DNA of 64,000 nucleotides from Ottelia alismoides. Its lineage: Eukaryota > Streptophyta > Magnoliopsida > Alismatales > Hydrocharitaceae. This document shows positions 34,793 through 47,178 of the stretch, one piece after another; the first letter of the stretch is position 1; each line of letters begins with the position of its first letter. Location of the stretch: contig JAZKJV010000386.1 in NCBI GenBank assembly GCA_037367405.1, positions 186,001 through 250,000 on the forward strand, read 5' to 3'. Under the pieces are notes generated by a model. It was not told the origin of the DNA and did not search any database. It saw only the letters and a program-made list of their open reading frames with translations. The position numbers and the translations under genes are program-made.

Positions 34793-35773
34793 ATGAAGTC
34801 CATGAACCCACTTAGCAGGCTCCTGGAAGTCAACCAGTTGACCGGATCAAATTATTCGGATTGGATCCGAAATTTGGATCTTGTCCTATCTGCGGAGCGC
34901 ATCTCTTATGTGTTGAGCAAGGACAAGATAGCAAACCCTAAGACTGCAGAAGATAAATCATATAGTGAAAAATATGATGAAGACCATAATCTGGCAAGGT
35001 GTTACATCCTTGGTTCATTATCCAATGTGTTTCTGAAGCAACATGTGGAGATGAAACACTACCAAGAGATTATGCTGAATCTGAAGGATATGTTCGGTGA
35101 CATAAACCGCACACAACGTTACAATGTGATGAAAGAACTAATTTGCTGCAAGATGCAGGAAGGGACCTCTATCAGAGAACACGTACTCAAAATGTTTGGG
35201 TACCTCTCTGAGCTGGAAACCCTGGGAGCCTACTTGGATTCTGAAATGCAAGCTGATTTCATTCTCCTATCGCTCCTTAAGTCTTTCAACAACTTTGTCG
35301 TGTCTTACCACATGAACAAAGGCAACTTCACTAACGCTGGGATGTTAGCTACATTGAAGTCTGCGGAAGACGTCATGAAGAAGGACGGCCCCTCTGCTAG
35401 TGCAATGGTTGCACATGTGAGAGGAAAGCGCGGGCGGAAGCAAGGTTCTTGGATGGGCCCGGCCCCAAAGAGAAAGAAGAAGAATCAAGGAGTTGGTTCG
35501 TCTTCTAGTGCTTCCACACTGATGACAACGAAAAAGTACGATGTCTGTCACCACTGCAAGAAGCCGGGGCACTGGCGACGTAATTGCCCAGACTACCTAA
35601 AGTATGTTGACAAAGGTAAAGCCCCAGCAAGTATGAAATCTACTTTCATCATTGAAACTAGCTTTCTCATTGGACGAGAAGGAAGTTGGGATGTAGATTC
35701 TGGTGCTTCTGTTCATGTATGCAATTCGTTGCATTGTTTCAAGAAACTAGGAATCTGGAGCAACGGGAGATAG
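34793..35773 (+). CDS. gag: Gag and protease start of C1
   Basis: A 326-codon frame starts at an ATG (MKSMNPLSRLLEVNQLTGSN). Residues 15-200 form a UBN2-type copia gag domain (NYSDWIRNLDLVLSAERISY, MFGDINRTQRYNVMKEL). A basic stretch (KRGRKQG, KRKKK) precedes a zinc knuckle CHHCKKPGHWRRNC of the form CX2CX4HX4C at about 252-265, which binds the RNA. The protease centre WDVDSGASVHVC follows near residue 300. The frame then ends early by a frameshift near 35755; the expected protease tail is found in other frames up to about 35890. Gag itself appears undamaged. Confidence 0.85.
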   Translation: MKSMNPLSRLLEVNQLTGSNYSDWIRNLDLVLSAERISYVLSKDKIANPKTAEDKSYSEKYDEDHNLARCYILGSLSNVFLKQHVEMKHYQEIMLNLKDMFGDINRTQRYNVMKELICCKMQEGTSIREHVLKMFGYLSELETLGAYLDSEMQADFILLSLLKSFNNFVVSYHMNKGNFTNAGMLATLKSAEDVMKKDGPSASAMVAHVRGKRGRKQGSWMGPAPKRKKKNQGVGSSSSASTLMTTKKYDVCHHCKKPGHWRRNCPDYLKYVDKGKAPASMKSTFIIETSFLIGREGSWDVDSGASVHVCNSLHCFKKLGIWSNGR

Positions 35774-36721
35774 TCATCCAGATGGGATCTGATGCAAGTG
35801 TTGCAGCATCGCCATCGGGACCTGCAGACTATCATTATCTAGTGGTCGAATCATAGTACTTAAAGAGTGTCTTTATGTACCTGAAGTTAGGAGGAATTTG
35901 ATATCTGTATCTAAGCTTGTTAGACATGGATACTCCTTCCTGTTCTGTAATAAATTAATCATAAACCATTATGATAAATATATTACGGATGGTATTTTGA
36001 CTTCTGGTGGACTCTATGAATTGTGCATTGATGAATGTGTCATGAATGTCACTACCACTAATAATGAAAACCCCAAGAGATCCAGGGAGGATGGAAATCA
36101 TTCAAATATGATTTGGCATCAAAGGCTCAGTCATTTATCTGTTGATAGGATCAATAGATTGATAAAGGATGGACCTTTAGATTTCCTACAGGTTCAATCT
36201 TTACCTACCTGCGAACATTGCATTCGAGGTAAAATGACTATAACACCTTTCCGTAACAAGGTTATGAGATGCGAAGGTATTCTTGACCTAATGCATACTG
36301 ATGTATGTGGTCCCTTCAGTACCGCGACTAGAAATGGATACCGATATTATTTGACGTTTATTGATGACCATTCGCGATACGGGTTTATCTTCCTACTATG
36401 TCATAAATCTGAAACCTTTGAAAAGTTCAAAGAGTTTGAGGCTTTGGTTGAGAACCAAACCGATAGGAAGATCAAATGGATTCGGTCTGACCAAGGTGGT
36501 GTGTACCTCTCAGATGAATTCAAGGAATATCTTAAAGAGAATGAAATAGTCTCCAATCTCACTCCTCCTGGAACTCTCCAACTTAATGGTGTTGCTAAAA
36601 GACGCAACAGGACCATCATGGACATGGTCCATTAAATGATGAGCAAAGCACATTTACCTCTTAGTTTTTGGGGATATGCAGTAGAGACTGCGATTTATAT
36701 CCTGAACAAGATTCCTAGCAA
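35774..36721 (+). pseudogene. Protease end and integrase of C1, first part
   Basis: After two frame changes, the frame from 35898 carries the GAG-pre-integrase zinc region (HQRLSHLSVDRINRL, LPTCEHCIRGK) and the core with D in HTDVCGPF and D in RSDQGGVYL. The third catalytic residue is changed: GVAKRRNRT stands where copia integrases have GVAERRN, so Glu is Lys. A TAA follows at 36633-36635, and the frame goes on to ILNKIPSKS, where C2 interrupts it. It would have been the cDNA-inserting enzyme. This copy cannot be active. Confidence 0.85.
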
Positions 36722-36726
36722 GTCTA
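36722..36726. other. Left target-site duplication of C2 (GTCTA)
   Basis: GTCTA precedes the LTR end here and follows the other LTR at 47174-47178. Joining the flanks restores the reading NKIPSKS...PKTPHELWYG of the C1 integrase. Confidence 0.95.
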
Positions 36727-39230
36727 TGAAGGATATTGAGAATCCTTAAGCGCATCACGGAAGCGTGTCGATCGCATCAAATGCGATCGGAGCAACCAGT
36801 CGCACTAGTCGCTAGATGCGGCAGAAATTAAAAATTTTAAAACTAAAGATGAAACCTCATGATCACGAGAACACTTCTCGGATCGTTTCACCAAACCACA
36901 AAGTACAAATAATACCTCTTGAAGCGTGGTTATGATCGCAAGATCCCAAAGTAGAGATCCTCCTGTCTCAAGTCCGATACACGAAGAACGCACTTGCGGG
37001 CACGATGATGAGTCGCGTCCTTCTCGCAATCCTCGATGAAGATCCAAGCAATGTATCTCCTGATTTCATCAAACGAAATCCGTCGTCTTCCTTTAGTGTA
37101 AGATACTCCAAAGAAGAAGGAGATCCTCGAGTCGTCGAAGAAGAAGCTGAGAGTCTCTCCTTTCTCAACACAAGATGGACGGCCATCTTTTGGAGGAGAG
37201 AAAGAGAGAGGGCGAGAATATGAGAAAGAGAGAGTTGTAACCTTGTACAACTCTTAATCATGTACTTTGGAAGGCTACCCTAGCCCTCCTTTTATATTAG
37301 CTTAGGATCCAATGGATCTCAATCCATGGGACACATGGATCCAACGGTCGGGCTTGGTACATGTAAAATCAATGGCTATAATTGTTGTTGGTTTAAACCA
37401 ACAACATTTATTTATAATTAAATTAAATATGTGTTGCAATATTGTCAGCACATTTTTAATTTAACATAAATAAATTAGTTAAGAGATTAATCAAGATAAT
37501 AAAATGGATATAATGTAGCCTCCTAAAATGGTGGCTTATTATCTCCTTTTTATTATATCATATTATCTCTTAATAATTTGTGATAACTATTATCACATAA
37601 TTATCCACAAAATTAATTCCAAATTAATTCATGAATATTTCAATCATGCCATTGAAAAATATGTGAATCAAACTCACATCCCAAACTAATTTGTAATGAC
37701 ATTTCCAGTTAATTAACAAATGTGAATACAATCCACATTTAATAATTAACAAATGATATTTACTAAATTTCTCTCTCTTGAATATATGTATATTCTAAAT
37801 CATATTTACAATACACAAATATTATGGATAATAATATCCACATTCTCAAATCCTTGAAAATTAAATCCCATTTAGTTATCTTGGATAATCATTCTCACAA
37901 TATGAATCATATTGATATTAAGCTTGATAATTAAATCTCATTTAATCATCAAGTTCTTCTTGCTTGGATTTGTATTTCATCAAATGAATTATTCTTGAAC
38001 CCTTTCAAGAATAATGTGCTTTCTCCGCAGATACTTGGAGATAACGACAGGGCGATTGTATTGTTCCACGTATAGTGACTTGGATATTAAGATCTTATCT
38101 CAAATCCAGATCTTAGGAACCTCCCACAGATGCTTGATTAAATCAAGACCGCAAATCCAATCTTCTCATTGAATCTGAATCTCATTCAGATCAATGTCCA
38201 ACACTTGGACTAAGATCGGATTGCTTCTCTACTAAAAGGAGTCACTAAAATCCAGACCTGTTTCATCACTCCCTCGGAATGGAAGCGTCATGGATATACA
38301 ATCGTTTATGATCACATCACCCTCAGGTATTCCTAATACCTGTACATCCCGCATACTGGAAGACCCATGGTCAACCCGAAGATCAAGATCAATTTTACAC
38401 TGTCTTCTTCAGGGTTTGATCACTAAGTTTCTCATTTGATCATTGGGATTTGGTATCAATCATATACTTTCCAAAAGCATATATCATACTTAGGTCTTGA
38501 TCATATACTTTCCAAAAGTATATATCAAACCTACAAATTCAACCAAGCTTCCAAAGCGAGATGACCTTGCACGGAATTTGATTCTTCCCAATATCTCATG
38601 AGTGAGCTCATGTCTTCCGGTTCAGTAGTGAACCTGTATGATCCCTTTGAGAGATCGTATTACTCATATGCCCTTACATGCACACCAGCGCGTCAGTTTA
38701 TAGACCTTGGTTAGGCCATCAACCTATCGATCTGCCAAATGTACATACTCAGACATATAGCAATACATCTATCTCCGGTCAGAGGATGTGTGCCTATGTT
38801 GTGACAACATTCAACATAGGACTTAGGTTATCTCGATCTCGTTAAGTCAACCCATTGACCTAACTAATCTGACACCTCCGAATCTCTATTCCTATGCAGA
38901 GGACCTGCATCAAGAGGTCGGTCTGATATCAGCCTATGTGAGAAAGGATTGCCATCTCCTACTCAGGCTGGAGATCACATCTTAACAATCATTTGACGGT
39001 ACTTGATGAGTCCTCAATCTAACCCTTTAGATATTCATCCAAGCACCAACCTCTATGATTCAATAATTGAATCAACATCTGTATGATCATTAAGATAGCC
39101 TTGGTACATAACCCTAATTGTATAGAGGGACCTATTATGCAAATTATTTATTCTTCATTTTAGATCAGGGAATGATATTTGCAATAACATTTATTGCATA
39201 ATGGCTCGCCGTGGGCTCACATGTCCAACA
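36727..39230 (-). repeat. 3' LTR of C2
   Basis: Read in sense it starts TGTTGGACATGTGAGCCC and ends CAATATCCTTCA. The partner is 44654-47173. It lacks the 33033-type hairpin of the C1 LTRs, which marks a separate subfamily. The TATA box lies at 37288-37296 (minus). Confidence 0.93.
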
Positions 39231-39245
39231 ATCTCCCACTAGCCC
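39231..39245 (-). other. Polypurine tract of C2
   Basis: In sense the sequence GGGCTAGTGGGAGAT abuts the LTR start TGTTGG. The same tract precedes the 3' LTR of C1 at 49162-49176. Confidence 0.85.
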
Positions 39246-42200
39246 AAAGAGCCATTAATGGGCTAATCATTTAAACTCACACTCATGTGACAGTCAAAGG
39301 CTATTTAGAAAATAGCCAGGTAAGCTGATCAGTCACTCTCTTCCCGCGAGACTATGCCAAGTCCTTTTATGACACTTGCATATCCCTAGTAACAGTGCTC
39401 GCATCCAATGCGAATGTTGCATCTAATGCAACCAACACTCAATCTAGTCAAAGCAATTACAGTGTCCTTGACACTATTGCTCAATAACTATTATAACAAG
39501 TATTTCCATAATCCTTATCAGAATAACCTTATTCCTGGAGATCACTATCTCTTAAGGTATCCACAGTTAAGACCTTTTAGATCTCTATCTATAAAGTCTT
39601 AAGCTTTTGAAGATATGACTTTGAGATCACTATCTCAAAAATCTTATCATCTATGAAGATTTTTTTATTATTACTGCAATCAAGTGTTTTATCACCATAG
39701 TAGGATAAGTAACATTTTACTACTCCCACTGCATGGCAGATATCTGGCTTTTGTACATATCTAGTATACACTTTGCTTCTCATAACTGATGCAGAAGTGC
39801 AAGCAGTTCGAGTATTTACTTCCTCAACTCTTTGAGGTGCTATCCCTTTAGATAGGTCAGTACCAAATCTTAAGGGAAGGAAGCCTTTCTTGAAATTTCC
39901 AAAAAATGGAATATGTCCAAGGTGTACTACAAATGTGACAGTCCTAATACCCTCTTTTCTTTGCTTCTGAACAACTTCAGAACTTAGATCTAAGAGGTAT
40001 TCTTGAGATCATATCTCAAGGTATGGAATAGCCAGAATATAAAACACTTATTATTATCCTTATATCATTCCAAATGATTAGGATATTATCTACATTTAGC
40101 ACGATGAACACAATGACACTCCCACTAAGCTTCACGTGGTACATCAAGATTCTATCTGAAATCATAACACTTATGATTTCATCAATTCTGATGTTCCAAC
40201 TACAAGAAGCTTATTTGAGTCCATAGATGGAGTTTCTTTAGCTTTCACACCTTACTTTCCCCAATCATGAAGCCCTGGGGCAACTTCATGTGAATATCCT
40301 CAGAGAGGTATTCTTAGAGGAATGCAATCTTGACTTACATCCTGAAGATGCAATAGTCAAGTTGTGTAGCTAAGGTTAGCAATATTCTGATGATTTTAAG
40401 CATGGTTAACGAAGAGCAAGTCTCATTGCAAGCAATGTCTTCTCTTCCGGTGTGTAGCTTATGGCTACGAACCGAGCTTTGAAGGTCTCTACCTTCTCAT
40501 CAGGTTTCCTCTTCTCTTGAAGATCCATTTACACCTTTATGGGTCTAACCCTTACAGGTGGATCCTCTAGGGTCCATATACAACACTTTGTATATGAAGT
40601 CTACTTTAGACTTTATTACTAATTTCCATCTTTCTATGTCATGATCCTTAGGAGCTTCATCACATGAAGTCCGATAATTGGCACACTTAATTGACACATG
40701 GAATACATCCTCAAACTCATTTGAAGAGGTATTAATGTTTCATCTTTAATTATCCTTTTAGTTTCCGATTTCAGGAGCCTCATTGTCATCTCAAGATTAA
40801 ATGAGTTCCTTCACTTCATTTTCATCTTGATTCCCAAGAGTCTCAATCCTCCAAGAATCACATTCTCAGAAATGAGATCTTTTAAGAATCTCAAGGTCAT
40901 AAAGTAGGTATCCAATGCCATCCTTTATTTTCCTAATGAAGTAGCACTCTCTAGTGCTTAATTCCAGCTTATTTGCATGGAACCTTATCAAGGATATATA
41001 TTGTAGTCTCTAATACACATATATACATGGAAACTAAGGGATAATTATGTTAAAATTCATCATTGATCAAATCATGTCACACATTATCCAATTGTATCTC
41101 CCTACAACTCCACTGAGTTTAGGTGTATTAGGAGGATTGAGATAGAAATGATCTCCATAAGGTGTTCTTTGAATTTTATCTAATAGGTACTTGCTATCTT
41201 GGTTAGATCAAATTCATTTAATCTTCCTTCAAACTTTGGTTCTAAACCAAAATTGTGAAATCTTTGAACATTTCAAAGGTTCCTCAGGTGAAGAGAAGAA
41301 ATCTCATATCATATGTAATCATCAATAGATATCACATATCCATAATGTTTACTATGATATAGATGATCTACATACATCAATATGTATGAGATCTTGAATA
41401 CCTCGACATCTAACACCATTCCCAAAGAAGGGTGTATTGGATATTTTACTTTGAATACAATATTCACAAGTATGTAAGATTTGAAATTTTTAGACATTCT
41501 AAAGTTTCATCTCTTACTAGTCTATTGATCATATCAATAGACATATGTCCAAGACTTGATGCCATATCATTGTCAAATGATCTTCATCCTCCTATTGATC
41601 TTATAAGGTTCGATTTTCAGTATTAGAAATCTTAATGAACCATTCATTAATTTCCTAATTTTGTGGAGTCCACTAGATGCTAGATTACTATCTGAAATAT
41701 TTCCATCATAACTCTTTATGATAGTTCTATCTCAAAATTCATGTTTATTTCCAACATTTGTAAACAAACAATGAGTGTACTCTACTATCTAGGTCATAGA
41801 GACATTCTCCAAGACTAAGGGCTCTCCCACTGAGAATATGAAGTCCATCTATCCAACAGAGATTGCTGCAACAATTACATCAATATCCATGTAGATGACT
41901 ACTAAACCTTAAGATCAAATTTCTAATCTTCTAATATATATGCAACCAATTGCAAATGTCATTAGAAGATTGGGATACAATTGTTAGACTTTTTCTTATG
42001 AAATAAGAAAGTCAGAGTCAATGATTATATGTAGATTATTCCGATGCTCTATCAGAGTCCTTCACTAAGAATTTTAGATAGACTTGATAGTCATACTATC
42101 AACACATCAACTTATTGCAGTGTTGGCATTCATCCAACTCTTTAGATGTGATATGGAAGTCACAGAAGTAGGTCAACTCTTTGACTTTCCTTCTTACTCG

Positions 42201-42880
42201 GGTCCGACCCATGCTTCCACTGCGCTCTCTTCATCTATAAACAACCATTGTTCAATACAAAGAATCTCTTATGTTAAATTCAAAAAGAATTCAATGTAAG
42301 AGCATTTCAACATTTATACATGCTTTATTAAATTCATACAATATGAATATCCTGAAGCTTCATGAATGACTTGAGTATAGATAGTAGAATGATGACTCTC
42401 ATCATATCTACATACATCTTAACTCTTTGAGACTTAGGTTTAGGTAGGTATTCAAACATTTTGAATACATCATCTCTTTCGAGCTACCATTCTGCATAAT
42501 GCAGAGAACCATGTCATTCATGATTAAAGTCTAGAGCACATATGTATGCCAAAATATCTTCTTTTATTTTATAAGGATTATTCGACAATTATGATCATCA
42601 TCGACATGTCACTTCCAAAGTACACTCGATGAAAGATAAAGACTACAGAGACATACAAACCCTAAGGTGATGTCTTATTGTCTTATTTAATTGTCAGTCC
42701 TTATTAGGTTGAGGAAACTTGCACATTGCAACCACATACATTATGCGTCCAATTGCAAGTACAATATCTGGATCATGAGTTCATTCCAAGATATTTTTAT
42801 TGACTATCATTGAGTATAACATTGAAGGGGTTTAATGAAGGATTATCTGGAATAAGAAATTTGCATAAGTGTATATATAT
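39246..42880 (-). pseudogene. Decayed gag-pol of C2
   Basis: Only scattered pieces match C1. Near 42740-42775 DIVLAIGRIMYVV resembles the gag start LDLVLSAERISYVL; near 42350-42470 VFKMFEYLPKPKSQ and ILLSILKSFMKL match the gag segments VLKMFGYLSELET and ILLSLLKSFNNF; near 42180 is a trace of the basic region. The last clear piece, KPDICHAVGVV near 39720-39750, is an RT/RNase H segment. Stops are everywhere. By eye, nucleotide identity to C1 here is only about 60 %, much lower than in the LTR and leader. Confidence 0.75.
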
Positions 42881-44653
42881 TATATATCATGTTTTACTTT
42901 GATTTAGGAATTTTTATATCAAATTTGTCTTGCATTGTCAATACTGAAATTTCATTCCCTTAATCACTTTCAATGTAAGAGATATTCTTACCATTATATC
43001 TCTAGCAAGATCTGGGATCTCCTTTCCTATCTTTGTCGCATCCCAACAATATGAGAACTTACGACTCCAATAAAAAAAAGCGGGAACTCATTCCGCCTTG
43101 CAAGTCCAACTTGCATTCCCAATTCGGTCTTTAACACCCAGGCCCACCCCCCCAAGATGATGTTGACCCGTTGCTAATTGAACCAACCGTCAACAGGATT
43201 AGAACTCGCTATGCACAATCCAATATCGCCCCAATAATATTAGGACTCGATATTGGGGTCACTACGTATACGACCTTACTCTTTCGAGAAGCAAAGAGCC
43301 CGATCCAGATGCACTTGCATACAGGAGCTGTCACTTCGGACAGGCGTCTCCTACATACAATCCCTGGCGACGGAAACCCTTTGCCTTGACGGGAGACCAT
43401 GGATGCCACTTATGTGATCCTCCACCTCATATTCAAATTTTATAATTAATTATCGTGAATCACATTCACATAATTAATTCTTCCAAGGGAAATACACATC
43501 TATTCAAAATAGAGTGTTTATTGGATATAATTAATTTAATCATATTAAATTAATCATTAATCCAATCATCAATCAACAAACATGTCTTTTACTTGAATAA
43601 TAGGTATATTCTCGAAGTACGTATTATTCGAATTTTAATAATTAGGAAAAATACACATTGATTTTCTCCGGCATTATACAGTCCCTACCCGCTGTCATGG
43701 CCAGTACCGATGAGAGTGGGACGGACCACATACGTTGCAACCCGCGACCCCAATGCTCTCCGACTAGGCACCATATCCGCCTCGGGAAAGGATAATACCA
43801 GATAGATCATCATGTACTTCGAGATGCTCATCGGTTTTTCAACCGAAATTATACCATATAATATATATCGAAATAATTTTGATTATATTATAAGGAGATT
43901 TGCTAAACAAATCCCCAATCCTATTCAAGTAAGAGGGTTTTTCATGTAAAAGTTATCCTACAACTATTGTAGGATAAACTAAGGTTTTCATGAAATCAAT
44001 GTTTGTTGATGAACCAATGATTAAGATCTAATATCTCATCATTGTGGTTTAGGCAAGTGTCATTCAATGAAATAATTATCTCTTTAAATATTTCACAAAT
44101 ATTTATCACTAATTATTCCAGAAAATTAACAATTAATTTTCATCATGATAATTGAATGACTTATCACAAGGTTCAAGATCAAAAATGTTAATTTCCAGCA
44201 GTGACCCCCAATCACTAAAATTAACTTATCTTGATCAATTTAAATCCAAAAAATGCAAACTCAGTTTCCAAAGATTGCCTATTTGATTTATTAAAGAACC
44301 CAAGTGATAATTCACGCATTTCGAGGCGGATTAAAACCGTAATTATCTCATTAATCACGTTTAAATCCGCAGTTCCCGCAACAATGAATATAGGCATATT
44401 CAAAAGGCCATAGCTTGAGCAAATGAAGTCCAAATTTAGTAAACTCAAGTCCTATGATTTCCTTATTTAATGGGGAATAAAATCCAATTGAAAATTTCAT
44501 GTTTAAACATTTTAAACAGTACAGAAACAATCAATTAGACAGAGGTGCGAAAATTGAAATGTAGTAAAAATTTCGCATCCCTTTCAAGAATCAAATCGTC
44601 TAAGGTCTATGGATCATATCCAAAACCTTATTCAACATGGCTCTGATACTACT
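42881..44653 (-). other. 5' leader and primer site of C2
   Basis: In sense direction, the sequence after the 5' LTR reads AGTAGTATCAGAGCC (44639-44653). TATCAGAGCC is the complement of the plant initiator-Met tRNA 3' part and is the usual copia primer site (TGGTATCAGAGCC, with one change here). The leader of about 1.7 kb has no clear gene. Its lower part (44040 down to 42880) matches the C1 leader closely. Confidence 0.75.
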
Positions 44654-45144
44654 TGAAGGATATTGAGAATTCTTAAGCGCATCACGGAAGCGTGTCGATC
44701 GCATCATATGCAATCGGAGCAACTAGTCTCACTAGTCGCTAGATGCGGCGGAAATTAAAAATTTTAAAACTAAAGATGAAACCACATGATCACGAGAACA
44801 CTTCTCGGATCATTTCATCAAACCACAAAGTACAAGGAATACCTCTTGAAGCGTGGTTGTGATCGCAAGATCCCAAAGTAGAGATCCTCCTGTTTCAAGT
44901 CGGATCCACGAAGAACGCACTTGCGGGCACGATGATGAGTCGCGTCCTTCCTGCAATCCTCGATGAAGATCCAAGCAATGTATCTCCTGATTTCGTCAAA
45001 AGAAATCCGTCGTCTTCCTTTAGAGCAAGAAACTCCAAAGAAGAAAGAGATCCTCGAGTCGTCGAAGAAGAAGCCGAGAGTCTCTCCTTTCTCAACACCA
45101 GATGGACGGCCATCTTTTGGAGGAGAGAAAGAGAGAGGGCGAGA

Positions 45145-45179
<35 letters not shown>

Positions 45180-47173
45180 GTAACCTTGTACAACTCTTAA
45201 TCATGTACTTTGGAAGGCTACCCAACCCTCCTTTTATATTAGTTTAGGATCCAATGGATCTCAATCCATGGGACACATGGATCCAACGGTCAAGCTTGGT
45301 CCATGTAAAATCAATGGCTATAATTGTTGTTGGTTAAAACCAACAACATTTATTTATAATTAAATTAAATATGTGTTGCAATATTATCAGCACATTTTTA
45401 ATTTAACATAAATAAATTAGTTAAGATATTAATCAAGATAATAAAATGGAGATAATGTAGCATCCTAAAATGGTGGCTTATTATCTCCTTTTTATTATAT
45501 CATATTATCTCTTAATAATTTGTGATAACTATTATCACATAATTATCCACAAAATTAATTCCAAATTAATTTGTTAATATTTCAATCATGCTATTGAAAA
45601 ATATGTGAATCAAATTCACATCCCAAACTAATTTGTAAATGACATTTCCAGTTAATTAACAAATGTGAATCCAATCCACATTTAATAATTAACAAATGTT
45701 ATTTACTAAATTTCTCTCTCTTGAATATATGTATATTATAAATCATATTTACAATACACAAATATTATGGATAATAATATCCACATTCTCTAATCCTTGA
45801 TAATAAAATCCCATTTAATTATCTTGGATAATCATTCTCACAATATGAATCATATTCATATTAAGCTTGATAATTAAATCTCATTTAATCATCAAGTTCT
45901 TCTTGCTTGGATTTGTATTTCATCAAATGAATTATTCTTGAACCCTTTCAAGAATAATGTGCTTTCTCCGCAGATACTTGGAGATAAGGACAGGGCGATT
46001 GTATTATTCCACGTATAGTGACTTGGATATTGAGATCTTATCTCAAATCCAGATCTTACGAACCTCCCACAGATGCTTAATTAAATCAAGACCGTAAATC
46101 CAATCTTCTCATTGAACCTGAATCTCATTCAGATCAATGTCCAACACTTGGACTAAGATCGGATTGCTTCTCTACTGAAAGGAGACATTAAAATCCAGAC
46201 CTGTTTCATCACTCCCTCGGAAGGGAAGCGTCATGGATATACAATCGTTTATGATCACATCACCCTCAGGTATTCCTAATACATGTACATCCTACATACT
46301 GGAAGACCCATGGTCAACCCGAAGATCAATATCAATTTTACACTGTCTTCTTCAGGGTTTGATCACTAAGTTCCTCATTTGATCATTGGGATTTGGTATC
46401 GATCATATACTTTCCAAAAGCATATATCATACCTAGGTCTTGATCATATACTTTCCAAAAGTATATATCAAACCTATAAATTCAGTCAAGCTTCCAAAGC
46501 GAGACGACCGTGCACGGAATTTGATTCTTCCCAATAACTCATGAGTGAGCTCATGTCTTCCGGTTCAGTAGTGAACCTATATGATCCCTTTGAGAGATCG
46601 TATTACTCATATGCCCTTACATGCACACCAGCGCGCCGGTTTATAGACCTTGGTTAGGCCATCAACTTATCGGTCTGCCAAATGTACATACTCAGACATA
46701 TAGCAATACATATGTCTCCGGTCAGAGGATGTGTGCCTATGCTGTGACAACATTCAACATAGGACTTAGGTTATCTCGATCTCATTAAGTCAACCCATTG
46801 ACCTAACTAATCTGACACCTTTGAATCTCTTTTCCTATGCAGAGGATCTGCATCAAGAGGTCGGTCAGATATTAGCCTATGTGAGAAAGGATTGCCATCT
46901 CCTACTCAGGCTGGAGATCACATCTTAACAATCATTTGACAGTGCTTGATGAGTCCTCAATCTAACCCTTTAGATATTCATCCAAGCACCTGCCTCTATG
47001 ATTCAATAATTGAATCAACATCTGTATGATCATTAAGATAGCCATGGTACATAACCCTAATTGTACAGAGGGACCTATTATGCAAATTATTTATTCTTCA
47101 TTTCAGATCAGGGAATGATATTTGCAATAACGTTTATTGCATAATGGCTCGTCGTGGGCTCACATGTCCAACA
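44654..47173 (-). repeat. 5' LTR of C2
   Basis: 2520 bp, partner of 36727-39230. A GA run of 29 bases at 45149-45177 is clearly longer than in the other LTR (37226-37234), so a microsatellite has expanded after insertion. The TATA box is at 45230-45238 on the minus strand, and the CT run (sense) lies 50-80 bases downstream of it. Confidence 0.93.
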
Positions 47174-47178
47174 GTCTA
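47174..47178. other. Right target-site duplication of C2 (GTCTA)
   Basis: Equal to 36722-36726. It marks the re-entry into the C1 integrase. Confidence 0.95.

Larger units (their letters stand above)
36727..47173 (-). mobile_element. Ty1/copia retrotransposon C2 nested in C1
   Basis: This 10.4 kb element on the minus strand has LTRs of 2504 and 2520 bp, a PPT, an initiator-Met type primer site and a GTCTA target duplication. Its LTRs belong to the same family as those of C1. In the parts compared, the LTR pair differs at about 4-5 %. The internal part keeps only fragments of gag and pol with many stops, so it had no coding ability of its own. Confidence 0.92.

Noticed and set aside
44818..45225. 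Frame in the copia LTRs (also 36930-37250, 51424-51750, 33384-33596) with the segment IAWIFIEDC
   Set aside because: None has an ATG start, and the upstream parts of the C1 and C2 versions are in different frames relative to the DNA. It is LTR nucleotide homology, not a conserved protein.
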